A stretch of 64,000 nucleotides of DNA, taken from Owenia fusiformis (Eukaryota > Annelida > Polychaeta > Sabellida > Oweniidae). The stretch lies in NCBI GenBank assembly GCA_903813345.2, contig CAIIXF020000009.1:6382030-6446029 (forward strand), written 5' to 3'. Below, one piece after another: positions 28,001 to 43,000 of the stretch. A model generated the notes under the pieces. It ran no database searches. It was given only the letters and a program-made list of their open reading frames with translations, and was not told the DNA's origin. The position numbers and the translations under genes were made by a program. Position 1 is the stretch's first letter, and each line of letters starts with the position of its first letter.

Positions 28001-31000
28001 TGTAGAATTAACAAGTGGTAATGATGATACACACATAGAAAGCTGTAGAAAAGCAGAGACAATTAACACCAGGATACACGAAAATAATAGTTCAATTCAA
28101 AATTCAAACATGGCAGGAATAAGTTCAAATATTGATACTGGTCTTGATAAATCCACAAGTGATATCAATAAAGAAATGGAAACACAGAATCCTCCATCTG
28201 ACCAACTTGTAATTGAATGTCCTATATCTAATGGTGAATCTGTGGAGAACACTGCTGAAGCAAACCCAATTGAACCCAAAAGCTGCAATGTGACTGATTA
28301 TGATGCAAAGGGTAGACCAGAAAGAACACAGATAAATGACCTAAACAATGTTAAGCACACAGTTCTGGTGGAGACACCAGTGCCACAAAGGAACCCTTGT
28401 AGTGAAATCATTAAAAATGAAGAAAGTGAAAATATAACTAAAAATGATATTGACATTAGTGAATCTAACAATGAACTGAACTCTAATGTCAAAGAAGGGT
28501 TGCTTATTGACCTGGATACACCTGACAATATGGATACAGTTGATACAGATACTATCTCTGCCAGGAGAGAGAGTTGGGTTGATATACTACATAATAACAT
28601 AAGTATAGATGACACATCAGTAGATGCTGAAACTATTGAAAGAGATGCAGAAGATGTTGATGCTAACGGCAATGGCAAAAGTGATGAAAATCTTAAAAAT
28701 GTAAATGATGATAATTTTCTACAAGCACAATCACATGAATATGTAAGTGGAAGTGTTCGTTAATTTTAATTTAATACATACATTTTAATGCAAGATTAAT
28801 TGATTTGATATAAATGATAATTAATTTTCTTTAAATTCAGATCGGGAGTTTATTCAAGAAATTCCTTTTTATTTTCTGAACTAACTAGGTTTTCAGTATT
28901 TATCAGTATTTATACATGTACAATCCATCGTTTTACCAAGCTATAATAAAGACTGCTTTTCAGGATATAAATAGTTTTTCCACATACAGAAAAAAGCAAA
29001 AAACGGTGCAATTCTCAATGCACAAACTCCGAGAGAGGCTACAATCCCAACCAAAGAAGACCCCCAGGAAGGAATTATTCCGAAATTTCCGTGCAACGAT
29101 ATCGCCCACAGAGAACACAAGGGCAGAGGAAGAGTTGAGAAAGGAGATAAGAAAGGACATGTTTGCAGAAATGCAGGTCTTGGGACAGGTATGTTTAGAA
29201 ATGGAAAAATCCAAATTTGGCTGAATTTATTCAATTTTTCAATGGGTCTTGAATTTTTTGAGGGCCTTTAAAGTCAATATCATTCAGAGTATATGTCCAG
29301 ATAATATGTGCAAAATCGAGAAATATTGGTTTAAAACTGTAGAAATGGGAGACCTAGTGTCATTACAATAATAAGTGAACACTTAGTTATGTAAAAATGT
29401 ATTTTTTAAAAAACTAGTGGCACATGATAGGACAATAAGTGATTATTCTGTCATATCATTAACTGAAATAAAACTAAATTTGAAAAAGGAAGGAAGTACA
29501 TTTTAAACCATGGTCTGCAAAAGATATGCCAATACAAGTCCATTCTTGCACACTCTAAGAAGATTTCACATGAATGAAGTAAGAAATTCCACCAATTTTA
29601 TCTCATAGAATTGATAATACATTGTATTGTAATCTGCTTATCTGCCACTGAAAAGACCCCCCCCCCCTTGGTACTTTAATGTCCTTTGAGTCCTCATCAT
29701 ATTTCCAGTTCAACCTTGGATTCATCATAGCCAGACTGGGGATGATCTCTTATTGCCACTGAAGAGACCCCCTTGTACTTAAATTATTTTATGTCTTCAT
29801 TATGTTTTCAGTTCAATCTTGAATTCATCATAGTCAGACTGGAGGATGATCTCTTATTGCCACTGTAGATATCCCCTTGTACTTAAATTATTTTATGTTT
29901 TCATTGTTTTCAGTTCAACCTTGGATCCATCATAGTCAGACTGGGGGATGATCTCCTATTGCCACTGAAGAGTTCCCCTTGTACTTAAATTATTTTATGT
30001 CATTATGTTTTCAGTTCAACCTTGGATTCATCATAGCCAGACTGGGGGATGATCTCTTATTGCCACTGGAGAGATCCCCTTGTACTTAAATTATTTTATG
30101 TCTTCATTGTTTTCAGTTCAACCTTGGATTCATCATAGCCAGAATGGTGGAAGATCTCTTATTGCCACCATGAAGAGATCCCCTTGTACTTAAATTATTT
30201 TATGTCTTCATTGTTTTCAGTTCAACCTTGGATCCATCATAGTCAGACTGGGGGATGATCTCCTATTGCCACTGAAGAGTTCCCCTTGTACTTAAATTAT
30301 TTTATGTCATTATGTTTTCAGTTCAACCTTGGATTCATCATAGCCAGACTGGGGGATGATCTCTTATTGCCACTGGAGAGATCCCCTTGTACTTAAATTA
30401 TTTTATGTCTTCATTGTTTTCAGTTCAACCTTGGATTCATCATAGCCAGAATGGTGGAAGATCTCTTATTGCCACCATGAAGAGATCCCCTTGTACTTAA
30501 ATTATTTTATGTCTTCATTGTTTTCAGTTCAACCTTGGGTTCATCATAGCCAGACTGGGGGATGATCTGTTCATAGTGGACCAGCATGCCACAGATGAGA
30601 AGTACAACTTTGAGATGTTACAAAGGCATACGACAATATCTAGCCAAACACTTGTCTGGTATGTTATTCAAGAAAGTTATTCTGGTTTACACATTTTAAT
30701 GTTGGAGAATGTGTGTCATGCTCATCAGCACATTACATTGAATGTTTGTCACATTTGTTACAAGCATGTCTCATCCCTAGAACATGTGTCTTAAATTATA
30801 AGTTCACATGTTTGCAATGTGTGTCTCATATTGTATGTGTCATCAGTGTGTGTCTTTCTTTTCTTAATTTTATATGGGTTTCATTACAAGTTACCATCTA
30901 TGTAAAGTGCCTCAGATATGGATTATGGATGTCTACTATGTGTGTCTCATTACTGATTTGAATGTTATAATGTGTGTCTCAATACTGATATGGAAATGGA

Positions 31001-34000
31001 TGTCTACAATGTGTGTCTCATCACTGAGATGGATGTCTACAATGTGTGTGTCTTATTACTGATTTTAATGTTTACAATGTGTGCTTTATAATTGATTTGG
31101 ATGTCTAGAGTCTACATTGTGTGTCTCTCATTATGTGTCTCTATTTCAGTCCCCAGAGTCTAGAGTTGACTGCTGTCAGTGAGCAAGAACTATTAGACAG
31201 CATGGAGATATTCAATAAGAATGGCTTCAAGTTTCTAGTTGATGAAAATGGTAATGTATTATACATGTATTCTTACTTATTATGTCACCAGCGTTTGGAA
31301 CTCAATGTCTAGGCTGTGACATTTTGAATGTTAATGCCTTGTTCTTTCTTTTCATGGTTCTTATTTCATTGTGTGAGATCAAAATGCTTCTACTTATAAC
31401 TTCACACAATGATGTTTACGAAATGGTATATCCATGTACAATTTTACACATCCTTGAATAAGAAATCTCTATGTGTTTTTACTATTCTGAGATAGCTCTT
31501 CTTCAAGATGAAAATTGTCATACAATATTTCCTATATCTCGTACTTCATACATTAACATTTATATATAATGTGGTAAAAAGGAAAACATCACTTGAGCAC
31601 GGAATGTACTAAAAACCCTTCGACCCTTCGACCCTACGACCTATGACTTACAGGGTGTCAAGAATTTTTGGAATATATTTTTATAAAAACCCTGTGACCT
31701 TCAATTTCTCAGTCCATATGAAGTTGCTGGAAATATTACTGTTTATAGAACTTCAGAATCGGTCCCTGGGGAGTGTAAGATATTTGTTGTATTCAAGCAC
31801 ATAATTTTGAATGTGAACGTTTCTTACCTCCTCAGTCACAGTCAGAGAGAATTTTAAAGTGTATATTTTATTTTTAACGTGATTTCATCGTTTTTTGTCG
31901 ACTGGTAAGCATCCGCTGGGCAAATGGCAAGATGGATGACTTTTGACCTGACCTTGACCGATGGTGATCATGTCATCAATATTACCAAGATGGCGGTTTC
32001 AAAATTTTCTAAAATCGCTTCAAATAATATTATGTTAATTCCTAGCGAGTAAAGATATCTCTTATTTTGCTATTTCACAATAAGATAACGAAATGTGTAA
32101 GGAATTCGTTTTTATCAATTAAAACATCACATCGACATGTGGTATTCGTACACTAGACGATGAAGATAACGAAAGCTGGGGGGTTTTGCAATGACGTCAC
32201 TTCTCGAAAGAAATTCTCAACGAGCTGCATAGTATTAGCAACCGAGGAATAAACAATTACCGATCGCTAAAGATCAGTCCCTTGCAAAATCCTGAGTAAT
32301 TACTTATTTCTACGGTTCATTACGAATCATTTAATGATTATCTTACGAATGAATTCTTCTTACATTAGTAATTGACATCTCATAAAATATGTCTAATTTA
32401 ATTACATAGGAAACACGAAGAAATACATTTTTAACGACCATTTTTTAAAGTAGGTCGAATTTTTTAGAAGGGTAAACTTCCCGGGAATTTTAAACCTGCA
32501 CATCGCCCCAAAACGCAATATGTTGACATATATTGTTTTTACATTTTCAAGCTCTAATATAAAGTTGCGAGAATAAAAATGCGAGTATTGGATTCGAACC
32601 CGGGCCTCCAGCGTGCTAAGCGAGCATTCTACCGCTAGACCACCGTTATATTACGAATAGTGGGAGAAATTAAACGCTACTTATTTTGAATGCTATGATT
32701 CGGAAGTGACGTCACGTTCTTCACGTTTTGTTTGAGAACGAGAACGAGACTTGTGCCAGAAGTGCGTACGTTTTTTTTCCGGCGTTCGTACTTTTGCTGT
32801 GTAGACGATCTTTTTTGGAAATTTTTCTACAGATATATTTTTGCTTGACAATTACCAGGTAAAATGCGTGACATTTTCTGTCACGAAAAAATAACTGGCG
32901 TGACTTCAAATTCTTCAGCAAATGCGTGACAAATACGCAAATTGCGGGACAGTTGACAGGCCTGATGTTTCCATTGAAAGAGTACATACAAAACATTTTC
33001 CGATTATGTAAGGTTAGATTAAATCCTACGGGGAGCTCAAGTTGGAACTATACATATACTATAACTATACATACATACTTTCTGGATGGTACTCCTATTA
33101 TACCTTTTGCAATCTGTTTTACAGCTTTGCCAACCAAGAGGGTAAAACTGCAGGCGACACCTATCAGCCGCAACTGGACCTTTGGAAAGGAAGGTAAGAT
33201 TTCCATGTTATAATTCTTACTTCTATATTGTGTACATGTATTCTTTTTTAATTTAAATTGATTTTATTTTAAATTAAAATTTTCAATCAATACACTGAAG
33301 AACAAATGGATAGTTGATTTATACTTTTATATGGAGCCGTTTCAGGAAATGTACAATTCTCATAAACTTGAAATTTTTTTTACAACATATGAGAAACCAG
33401 ATGATTGAGTAATGCCTTGGCCAAGATTTTGTTAAATGATCTTGATTGTATTTGTCAGTCCTTTTGATTGTACATGGGAATGCTCTTGATTGTACATGTT
33501 AATGATCTTGATTGTACATGTTAATGCTCTTGATTGTACAGGTTAATGATCTTGATTGTACATGTCAATGCTCTTGATTGTACATGTTAAGTGATCTTGA
33601 TTGTACATGTCAGTGCTCTTGATTGTACATGTTAATGCTCTTGATTGTACATGTTAATGCTCTTGATTGTACATGTTAATGATCTTGATTGTACATGTTA
33701 ATGCTCTTGATTGTACATGTTTATGGTCTTGATTGGACATGTTAATGCTCTTGATTGTACATGTTAATGATCTTGATCGTACATGTTAATGGTCTTGATT
33801 GTACATGTTAATGTTCTTGATTGTACATGTTAATTCTCTTGATTGTACATGTTAATGTTCTTCATTGTGCATGTTAATGTTCTTGATTGTACATGTTAAT
33901 GCTCTTGATGGTACATATTTTTAGTGATCTTGATTGTACATGTTAAATGCTCTTGATTGTACATGTTAATGATTTTTATTGTACATGTTAATAAATCTTG

Positions 34001-37000
34001 GTTTCAGATATTGATGAGATGTTGTTTATGCTGAATGATGCTCCCGTAAGTAAAAGTTTTATATTTAATTCTATATCTTTTATTCGCAAAAACAATTTTG
34101 TTATTAACGATATGGTAAAATGCTTGTGGCAAATTGTTTTATTTTAATTATCCTGCGAATCATCAGAGTATTAACCCTCAACCTACTTCAGAACTTTTTA
34201 TTTATTTTTTAGGATTATGAAATATTTAGTTTTTAAATTCCTTTGAGTTCTAATGTGGGTACTTAATTTCCCTAGTATTCTAGGTGAGGTAAGAGTTAAC
34301 TACTTAGCTTATCTCATGAGCGTATCTTTAATTCATACACATTTCTTGACATTGACCAAAATCATGGACTCAATTCAGGTCTTTGTTAAAAGATTAAACG
34401 TGTAATCTCAGAGGATGTAATCTTACATGACAGCAGATATTCAAATATCACATTTAAGTGATAGAATTTTCAGTATTCTTCCACACAGTACATGTACGTA
34501 CAGTGCTATACACACAAAGTTCCTGTGCATGTTAACCATATTATGTTAGATCTTACTATGCCAGTTTAATAAGTTTGCACATTTTTATGTCACCTTGTTA
34601 AAGTTGTTATAGTCTTCAACTTTTTTATAGACGTGTTTGGCAGTTTGCATTTGTGGTTAGTATCTGTAACAAATGGCAGGTCGTGATACTTTGCATTTTA
34701 ATGTCTTGTTCTCATTTATTTCGGTCTCCTTTACAATTATGGTCATATGTGGCATTTATAATACAAACAAACCCATTTGTTCAGTTTTCATCTCTTTATA
34801 CAGATATAAGTATTCTGAATAGCTACATGTTGTGATTGAATATTACACAAAAATGTGTATCACAAAACATAGAATTTAATTGTGTTAGCCTCAGTTCTAT
34901 GTATTTGTACCTTATACCTTTATCTGATAGTGGAGGGTGTTTGGGGAAAACAAGTTTCAAATGTGTTTATTTGCATCTCCTTGGACCTTGATATAGCATA
35001 ATCACCAGCTGGTGGTCTTTTGCCTTGAACTTTTATTTATTTTCTGTTTACGGGTCTATTTTCAGATTATTTTGGGATTATAATGAGTTTGCTGATGATC
35101 TGATGACTGATTTTAACAGGTCATCTTGATATTAATGAGGCCATATCCCATATCCCATGATCATGAAATAGTTTATTTATTACATGCAAACCTCGGTTTG
35201 ATCATGTGTGATGAAATCTAAACATACATGTATGTATTAATTCTGAACAAAACTTTTTTTTACAAAATACAGCATATAAAATGTATTTATTTTTTACAAT
35301 ATGGTGCATGGTCATTTACATTTAGAAAGTATCGTACTCTGTGAGGTATATTAGGGTTGGATGCCCTCAGTCCCATATGATTGCAGTTGTTCTTTGTACA
35401 TGTAGTAGAACATTTGTCATGCTGAAAGGGAGAAATTGAAATATTGTTTGGATAACAGAAGTTATCATACGAGTCAAGAAAGTGATAAAAAAGTTGAGGT
35501 TCACAATATATAAACCAATTAATTTTGATAAGGAAGGTACAAATAATACTGATGTTTTCAGTACATGTACAGTAAAACCTGTATTTGTGGAACAACTGTG
35601 GTACATTACTTATTCTATGTAAAATCTACATACTGTAGTTCATTCTACATTAAGTTATGGCTAACCAGAATTTGAAGTGTTCCACTTAGGAGGTGTTCTA
35701 CTTACAGAAGTTCTTTTACTAAGTTAATGGTTAACTGGACTTTGAAGTATTCCACTTAAATATATAGAGGTGTTCTATTTGACAGGTTTTAATGTATTTA
35801 CCTTGAATGAGTCTTTATCAGGGCAAGCATATGCTTCAAATGTGCAGTTAGATGCAATGGATTCTACCCAGTAGCCTGCCCCCTTCAGGTGCTCCCCTAT
35901 GTAGTTCAATGGGTTCACATCTGAAAGCAGGTTATCATACTACAGGGCGTCAAATAAGTCTGTTCTCCCCCTTAATTTTTTTAATTTAGTAATTTTATTA
36001 GGAAGACTTCACTATTGATTTTTTACAGGTGATCAGCATTTTCCATAAGCTTTAGAATGATATATGGGAAAGTATGATAACTTTAAAAATGAAAATGTTA
36101 AGGGGGAAGAACAGACTTATTTGACGCCCTGTATACCATACTATATTTGATAGGCAGAAAGAGATGAGACGAGACAGATTCAAAGAAGCTCATCAGTTTT
36201 GATAATTCAATCATAGTTGATAAAAACTCAGAATGCAATTCCTGTGCAAAGGGCTGATGTCAATCCACGCCATGGGGATCAAACCCATGACCCCTCGTTA
36301 ACTGGTGAGTTCTCTACCACCAAGTTACATGACTGGTTGACTCTTCCACATCAATATTGCATATGTAGCATTGTAGCCATGTCTTACTTGCCCAGTTTCA
36401 AGGACACTATACATATATATTTGTTTTATCTGTCTTTGTGTGTGTGTGTAGAAAATGTCCATTGTGCTTCCTCTGGTGGTTCGAGCGTTAACATCAGCTG
36501 TCTCTAGTCAGATCGACTAACAAAACAACCTTTTTTGGGGTTCTTGAGTTGGCCAAGAGGGCCTGAGCGCCAGCATGTTCAGGCTAGGGGATTGGGCGCC
36601 GTAACCACGAGGTTGCGAGTTCGAGACGTGTGTGCTCCTTGTGTTTATTCATTTCAAGAGTGACAATCATATTCTTCATGATGTCACACTGTCCAACAGG
36701 TCATTCTCCCAGAGGAGGGAATTTATCTCGAAGCAAGTTTCATTTCTGCAATACTGTAAGTGGTATTTAATCCAAGTGGTTAATTTTCCGAATGGTCAAA
36801 TTTCATCATTTTCCTAATTTTAATTTTCCTAATGACAAGAAACCTCCCATTGGATAACATTATAAAGACAATATTTCCGACATTTAATCTTCCGAACCTG
36901 GCAAAAATTAGGAAATAGGCAAATTAAATGATTAGGCAAAATTACCACTTATACAGTATCTGCTTCCCAGGTTTTCAGGCTTTAAACTATATTCTGTTAC

Positions 37001-40000
37001 CTGTCTTCACTGATTTACTTAAGATACTGTGTGTAACCAGTAGTAACAATTCGTTCTACGTTATGTTAATGTCTTGCAATTTCTGCGTCATGAATTGGGA
37101 AATTTTTATCACTGTATACATCATAAATTAGACAGATTAATACACTGACAAATAATATGATATTAGACAGCGATTCTAAAAATTTCGATTTCAATATCTG
37201 TAATAGAAGTTTATAGAATGTGTTCTGTGACTTACGTGGATGAAGTGGCCAGAAGTCTATGTGGCCCTTATCTGTCCTGGACACCATTGTGTGGATTTCT
37301 GCCACAAAATCTGCATCCGTAGGGTTTAGGCAATCTGCAGTGTCACTACAGTTAAACTCACCCTCGGCTGTATCCAAACCTATTAAAACAAATAAAAAAA
37401 ATAAAACTACAGTATTGATAGATCAGTTGCTGTATGGATTGATAAAAAGATAGCAGTAGAAGTCCTGTTTGGACTAGATCCTATTAGCTAGTATTGAGAA
37501 AACAGACTAAAGTCACTTAATTTCTTGATATTTCAAACTGGATAAATGATGATCTTTTTGCTTTTCCTAAGATTATGATCTTAAAAAAGTAAACCAACTT
37601 TAAATTTTTAAATTTTTTTGTCAGTTCTAAACTTAAAATTGAATAGAAGTAAATGCAAATCAATGTGACCCCGTGGAACATTGTGCATGGTATTTAGATA
37701 TGTCTTCAACACTAAAGTTTTAGTTATATATGTAAATCGAGGGCCATTAAGCTAACTTTGATAAACTAGATGCTAAAGGTCTTAGTTATTGTAGTTGCTG
37801 AAATCATCAAAAACCTCAATGAAATTAAAGATTGGTAGCTCACCAAAAAGTTTAGGAAGCTTTGGATTTGTGAGTTGCTTTGCAGCAAAACTGATGACCT
37901 GGCCACCCATACTATGTCCCGCCAATTGCATGTTGCGACGATCTGCCTTAACAGCATTTTCCAAGAACTTGACATATTCCCCCAGTGCTGTACCAGTTTT
38001 CCTTGCATATTTAGCAGCTAAAACAGCATCGGGATCCATAGCATAGTGTCCCCAGTCGACAATTATGACATTCTGCTCAGACTGAAATTAAATGGCTTTC
38101 AAAATGTTTTTTTTTATACACCATATTCTGCTAAAATCCCAGACTCATCTTCTCTAGACTTACAATTTTTGGACCACCCTGTACAATGTTAACCCTTTTA
38201 TACTTTTAGTCTCCAAATATATTACCATTCTAAGAAGGGCATCTTTGGCATGTCCCACCCAAGTATATATGAATGGATTTCCCATCCAACCATGGACTAC
38301 TATAGTTGTCTGTTTTTTAGGGTCAAAGTTGGAAGCTTTAAGTTCTCCTGTACTGTTGTATGGTACAACATGCCCTTTATCTTGGTTTACTCTGCAACAA
38401 AATGGTAGAATATAAAGTTTCAAAATGTGTATCCAAGTTCTTTTGTTGAGAAAGGAGAAATGATTTGATTAAGAAATTTTAAAATCTATTAGAAGTTAAT
38501 ATGAAATGAAAAAGACACCATCGATATGTGTAATGAATAGTAAATCTTGAATATCTCAATACTTCTCTAATCCAAACACCTCTCAATGTGAACTTTTTCT
38601 GGGTCCCAATTTTGTTATCTCCCATTGACTCACATATGAGGAGACCTTGGAATGTGAACACCTACTAATCTGAAGACTTTTGGCTGGTTCTGGTGGTGTT
38701 TGAAATAGACAGATTTTACTGGAACCAACAAATATGTGCTTTGTGCCTTAACCTGTTTATGTCTTACCTTGTGTAAACTGTGAACTTTAGATGGTCCATG
38801 ACATCTGGAAAGGGAGTGAACAATATTGATATAATATTCGAATGAAATAAATATATTAAAAAAGAAATATGTAGTTAATTAAGGATTTAAGCAAGGTGTT
38901 GTTTAAAACTTTGCATGAAACTCGTAAAATCGAGTGCTAAAAGGAAACAATGGCTGATTGAAATGAATCAGCCACAATGCATTGAGTCTTGGGCTTAAAT
39001 TATTTTCACACATTGCAAAATATTTTTACGAAATCATCTAAAAGATACAAAATCACTTAAAGAACATATTGTCAATGAAACTTTTTGAAAGGGTCAAGTT
39101 TGCAAAGTATCAATCTCAATCTGTAGTCAAATTGTCACCTTGACAACCATTTCACAAATGACCTTTGGTGGGTTGTTGGTTATATGAAATATCTTGTTCG
39201 GATTGGCTGGAATCAGACACACCTTGCCTAGCTATGTGTGAATTTTCTATAACTCCTCTTGTAATCTTGATGATTTAGTCTCATTTACCTTCCAATTTAG
39301 ATTACAAGTAGGGTATTTTATCAAAAATTCAATTTGTGTTCAATAAACTAAATTGACTTACCATTAACTTCCATTACTGGCTTTCCCCATACACTAAGGC
39401 TTAACATAAGAGCCATAAGAAGCATTGGCATTATGACAGCCATACTGATGTATTTTTCAGTTCTGTGTCCCACTTTTCCTACTTGTTGCCTTATGTTCAA
39501 ATTATCCAATGACTATTTAAAGTTAAAGAGCTTCCTTTCTTATAGGACCTACCCACTTGAAGGAAAATGAGACCTTGAACAAATAACTGATTAAGATGAT
39601 ACCATTATTATATCTCTATAGCAATGTAAATATAAATGTCCTTGGACTTCAAAGTCTAAGAAATTGCAGTGTTGTACTGTACATTGCATAACAGTAAATT
39701 ACAATACAGTACAATATATTTTATGTACTCATATACGTATATTGAACAACAGCACAGTATTGCATAATATACAATGCAATGTAGTACAGAGCAGTACAGT
39801 GTATAATATATTATATTATGGCAAGTTTCAGCATGTGGATACAGGAAATATTCCACGAAAGGCAATACTGTATCATCCAGGAAAGCTTAGCTTGAGTGAT
39901 GAAACATTGTTACCCGAGTGGAATATTTCCTGTATCACATAAGCTGAAACATGTGATGACGATTTTATCACATGTCTAAGAATTTTGAAGTATTTTGATT

Positions 40001-43000
40001 TACTCATTATGATTGTGTTCAGTACTCCCAATAACTATTATAATTTCTGTGTGTTCTGAAATTTCGCTTCTGAATGACGTCATACTGTTGTATTCGTACT
40101 TGGTTGTGAAATAGTATGGCATCACACTGTTTTCTATAAAAATATGAAACGTCATCACTGGTTGCATCTTAGTGTGATGTGTATCATGTTTTTAGCAAGA
40201 ATTCTCATATGTTCTTCATAAATTGAAAACTTTACCGTAGGCCAACTGACAAATCTGTACTCCTATGAGATTAAACCATTTGCTTTCATACAGTAGTGTA
40301 AAAACTGCCAACTCTAATATCAGTTCTTAACAAAACTGTTAGTTTTTTGTTTTCTTACAAAATATATAAAAATATGTTTATTTTTTACAATATGGTTGTT
40401 CATCATTTACATTTAGAAAGTATCGTACTCTGTGAAGTACATTAGGGTTAGATGCTTTCAGTCCCATATGATTGCAGTTGTCCTTCGTACATGTTGTAGA
40501 ACATTTACCGTTCTGAAAGGAAGAAAAAATTGAAATATTTTTTTTATTCATTGTGAGTGATACAATAGATACTGTGTCTGGTAATGGTGGAATTTTGTAC
40601 CTGATTTATATGGCAATCATGAAAAAATTGTCCTCTCATGATTATAGTGCATTTTTATTCCAGTTTAAAATATCAGAAAAATTACTCCAAAAAGAACAGC
40701 CAAATATAATGTACAGAAAATGTCGAATGTAAAACAATGTATAGATTTTGTGACAGAATGTTCCCATTGTCAACACAGTTGATGGACCTCAGACGATTTA
40801 CCCCTACCCAATGATGCATGTTCTTTTATCTTAACATGTACACATTGACCTTAATCTTTACCATGAATGAGTCTTCATCAGGGCAAGAGTATGCCTCAAA
40901 GGTGCAGTCAGATGCAATGGACTCCACCCAGTAGTCGGCTCCCTTTAGGTGCTCACCTATGAAGTTGAATGGGTTCACATCTGAAAGTCAAGTTATCAAA
41001 TTAGATCGAACACAAAAGAATGGGTTTATATTAAAGATTAATTTGATGACACTCTACTTGAAGTGAAATATCAAGACTGTGGCAAATCAATATTTAACTG
41101 CGTTCGCGATAGTTTTCTATTGTCAAATAGGCATAGCTTAATTGCTGAGAGGTCACTTTCTGTTACCATTGATATAGAAAATGTTCACTTACTTGGATGA
41201 AGTGGCCAGAAGTCTATGTGGCCCTTATCTGTCCTGGACACCATTGTGTGGATTTCTACTACTAAGTCTGCATCTGTAGGGTTGAGGCAATCTGTGGGGT
41301 CACTGCAGTTGAAGTTACCCTCAGCTGTATCCAATCCTATGACAACAAAATGTATGAGTTAACAATAGCAAATGGTCAGTTAGATGGTTGAGGCACTCTG
41401 TGATCTGTAATCCTATTACAACAAAATGTATGAGTTAACAATAGCAAATGGTCAGTTAGATGGTTGAGGCACTCTGTGATCTGTAATCCTATTACAACAA
41501 AATGTATGAGTTAACAATAGCAAATAGCCAGTTAGGTGGCACTCTGTGAGGTCTAAAGCCCAAGGCTCAAGAAGATAGTGCTACAGTATATGTACAAAAA
41601 GAAGAAAAGACCATGATGGAACAAAACACAAATACATTAGAAACATAAACTAGAGATATGACTTTATCTCTGTTCAGGTTAATGGGCTAATGGAGTCAGA
41701 CAAAATTCTAAATAGTGTAAGAAACATTTGATAAAGCTTACCAAATATTGTAGAAATCTTAGGATTTGTTAGTTCCTTTCCGGCAAAACTTACAACTTGG
41801 CCACCCATGCTATGTCCTGCCAATTGCATATTGCGACGATCTGCCTTTACTGCATTTTCCAGAAATTTGACATATTCCCCCAGTGCTGTACCACTTTTCC
41901 TTGCATACTTAGCAGCCGAATCTGCATCTGGGTCAAGAGCGTAGTGACCCCAGTCGACATATATAACATTTTGGTCATACTGAAATAAGATATGCATACA
42001 TGGTCATATATTCTGAAAGATAACATTTTGATTTGTGCCTACGATGCAGTAAGAGTATGCTAGCATATGGTACCATTCGAGTATTGTGTTGTACAGTCTT
42101 CATGGTACAGTACGGTACCATTTTAGTCTACTGTACCATATTGTACCATATTAACAGAACAGTGTGGTAACGGAGCTAAAATGGCACTGTACAGTTCTGT
42201 TAGAGATTGTCTGAGTACACATGGCAGTAAATATGTCAAATGTCAAACCAATCAAAGTTGCTTTTTTACTTGGATAACCTTAGTTAAATCTCATATTCCA
42301 ACTTGCATGGGCACCTTTCAATTACTTGAGCCATAAATGTACTTCCCGAGAACTATGTTCATTTGATCTAACCATTACTTTACTGAACTTTTCTACTACA
42401 CTTGGTAATATACATGATGATTTTGTCTTTAAGGATAAATGATTCAATGAAGCATTGTTTTTTGTAAAAGAAGTGATGGCTGATGGCCAATGGCATGCCA
42501 TTGCAGGGTTTCCTCACCTTTTCCAAAAGGGCATCCTTGGCACTTTCCACCCAAGCAAATACAAAGGGATTTCCCATCCAGCCATGTACTAGAATAGTTG
42601 TCTGTGTGTCTGCATCAAAGTTTGATGCCTTAAGTTCTTTTGTGCTGTTGTATGGTACAACGTGCCCCTTGTCTTTGTTTGATCTGCATTAACAGATCAT
42701 TATTAATTAACATTTTAAAAGAAATGTTAAATACCATTTTCGAGGAACTTTAAAATGAAAAAATATTATGTCAGTCATGTGTCTTCATACATATGAACAA
42801 ACAGAATTCCATCAATGTACATGTTTGTAGCAACATGTCACTTGGGTTTTCGAGAGAAGGCATGAAATGTAGAAGGCCAATTTTATGACCTAGAGAAACA
42901 AAAAACTTATGTTGTCTATGTCTTACCTTGTAAAAACTGTGAACTCTAAATTATCCATTACATCTGTAAAAGATATAAACACTTCATAAATGAGAGATAC

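Noticed and set aside
28916-28963. ATG-initiated extension of PMS2 exon 13
   Set aside because: The upstream part is intron; a TTTTCAG acceptor at 28963 in the right phase defines the exon.
29709-30527. Eight additional PMS2 coding exons
   Set aside because: Each false exon reaches a TAA within ~75 bases and has no credible donor; using any would cut off the nuclease domain.
32580-32650. Functional tRNA gene with AGC anticodon
   Set aside because: The T stem and acceptor stem cannot close and the anticodon stem has a mismatch.
33435-33995. CRISPR-like array
   Set aside because: Units are contiguous with no unique spacers, in a clear animal intron: a minisatellite.
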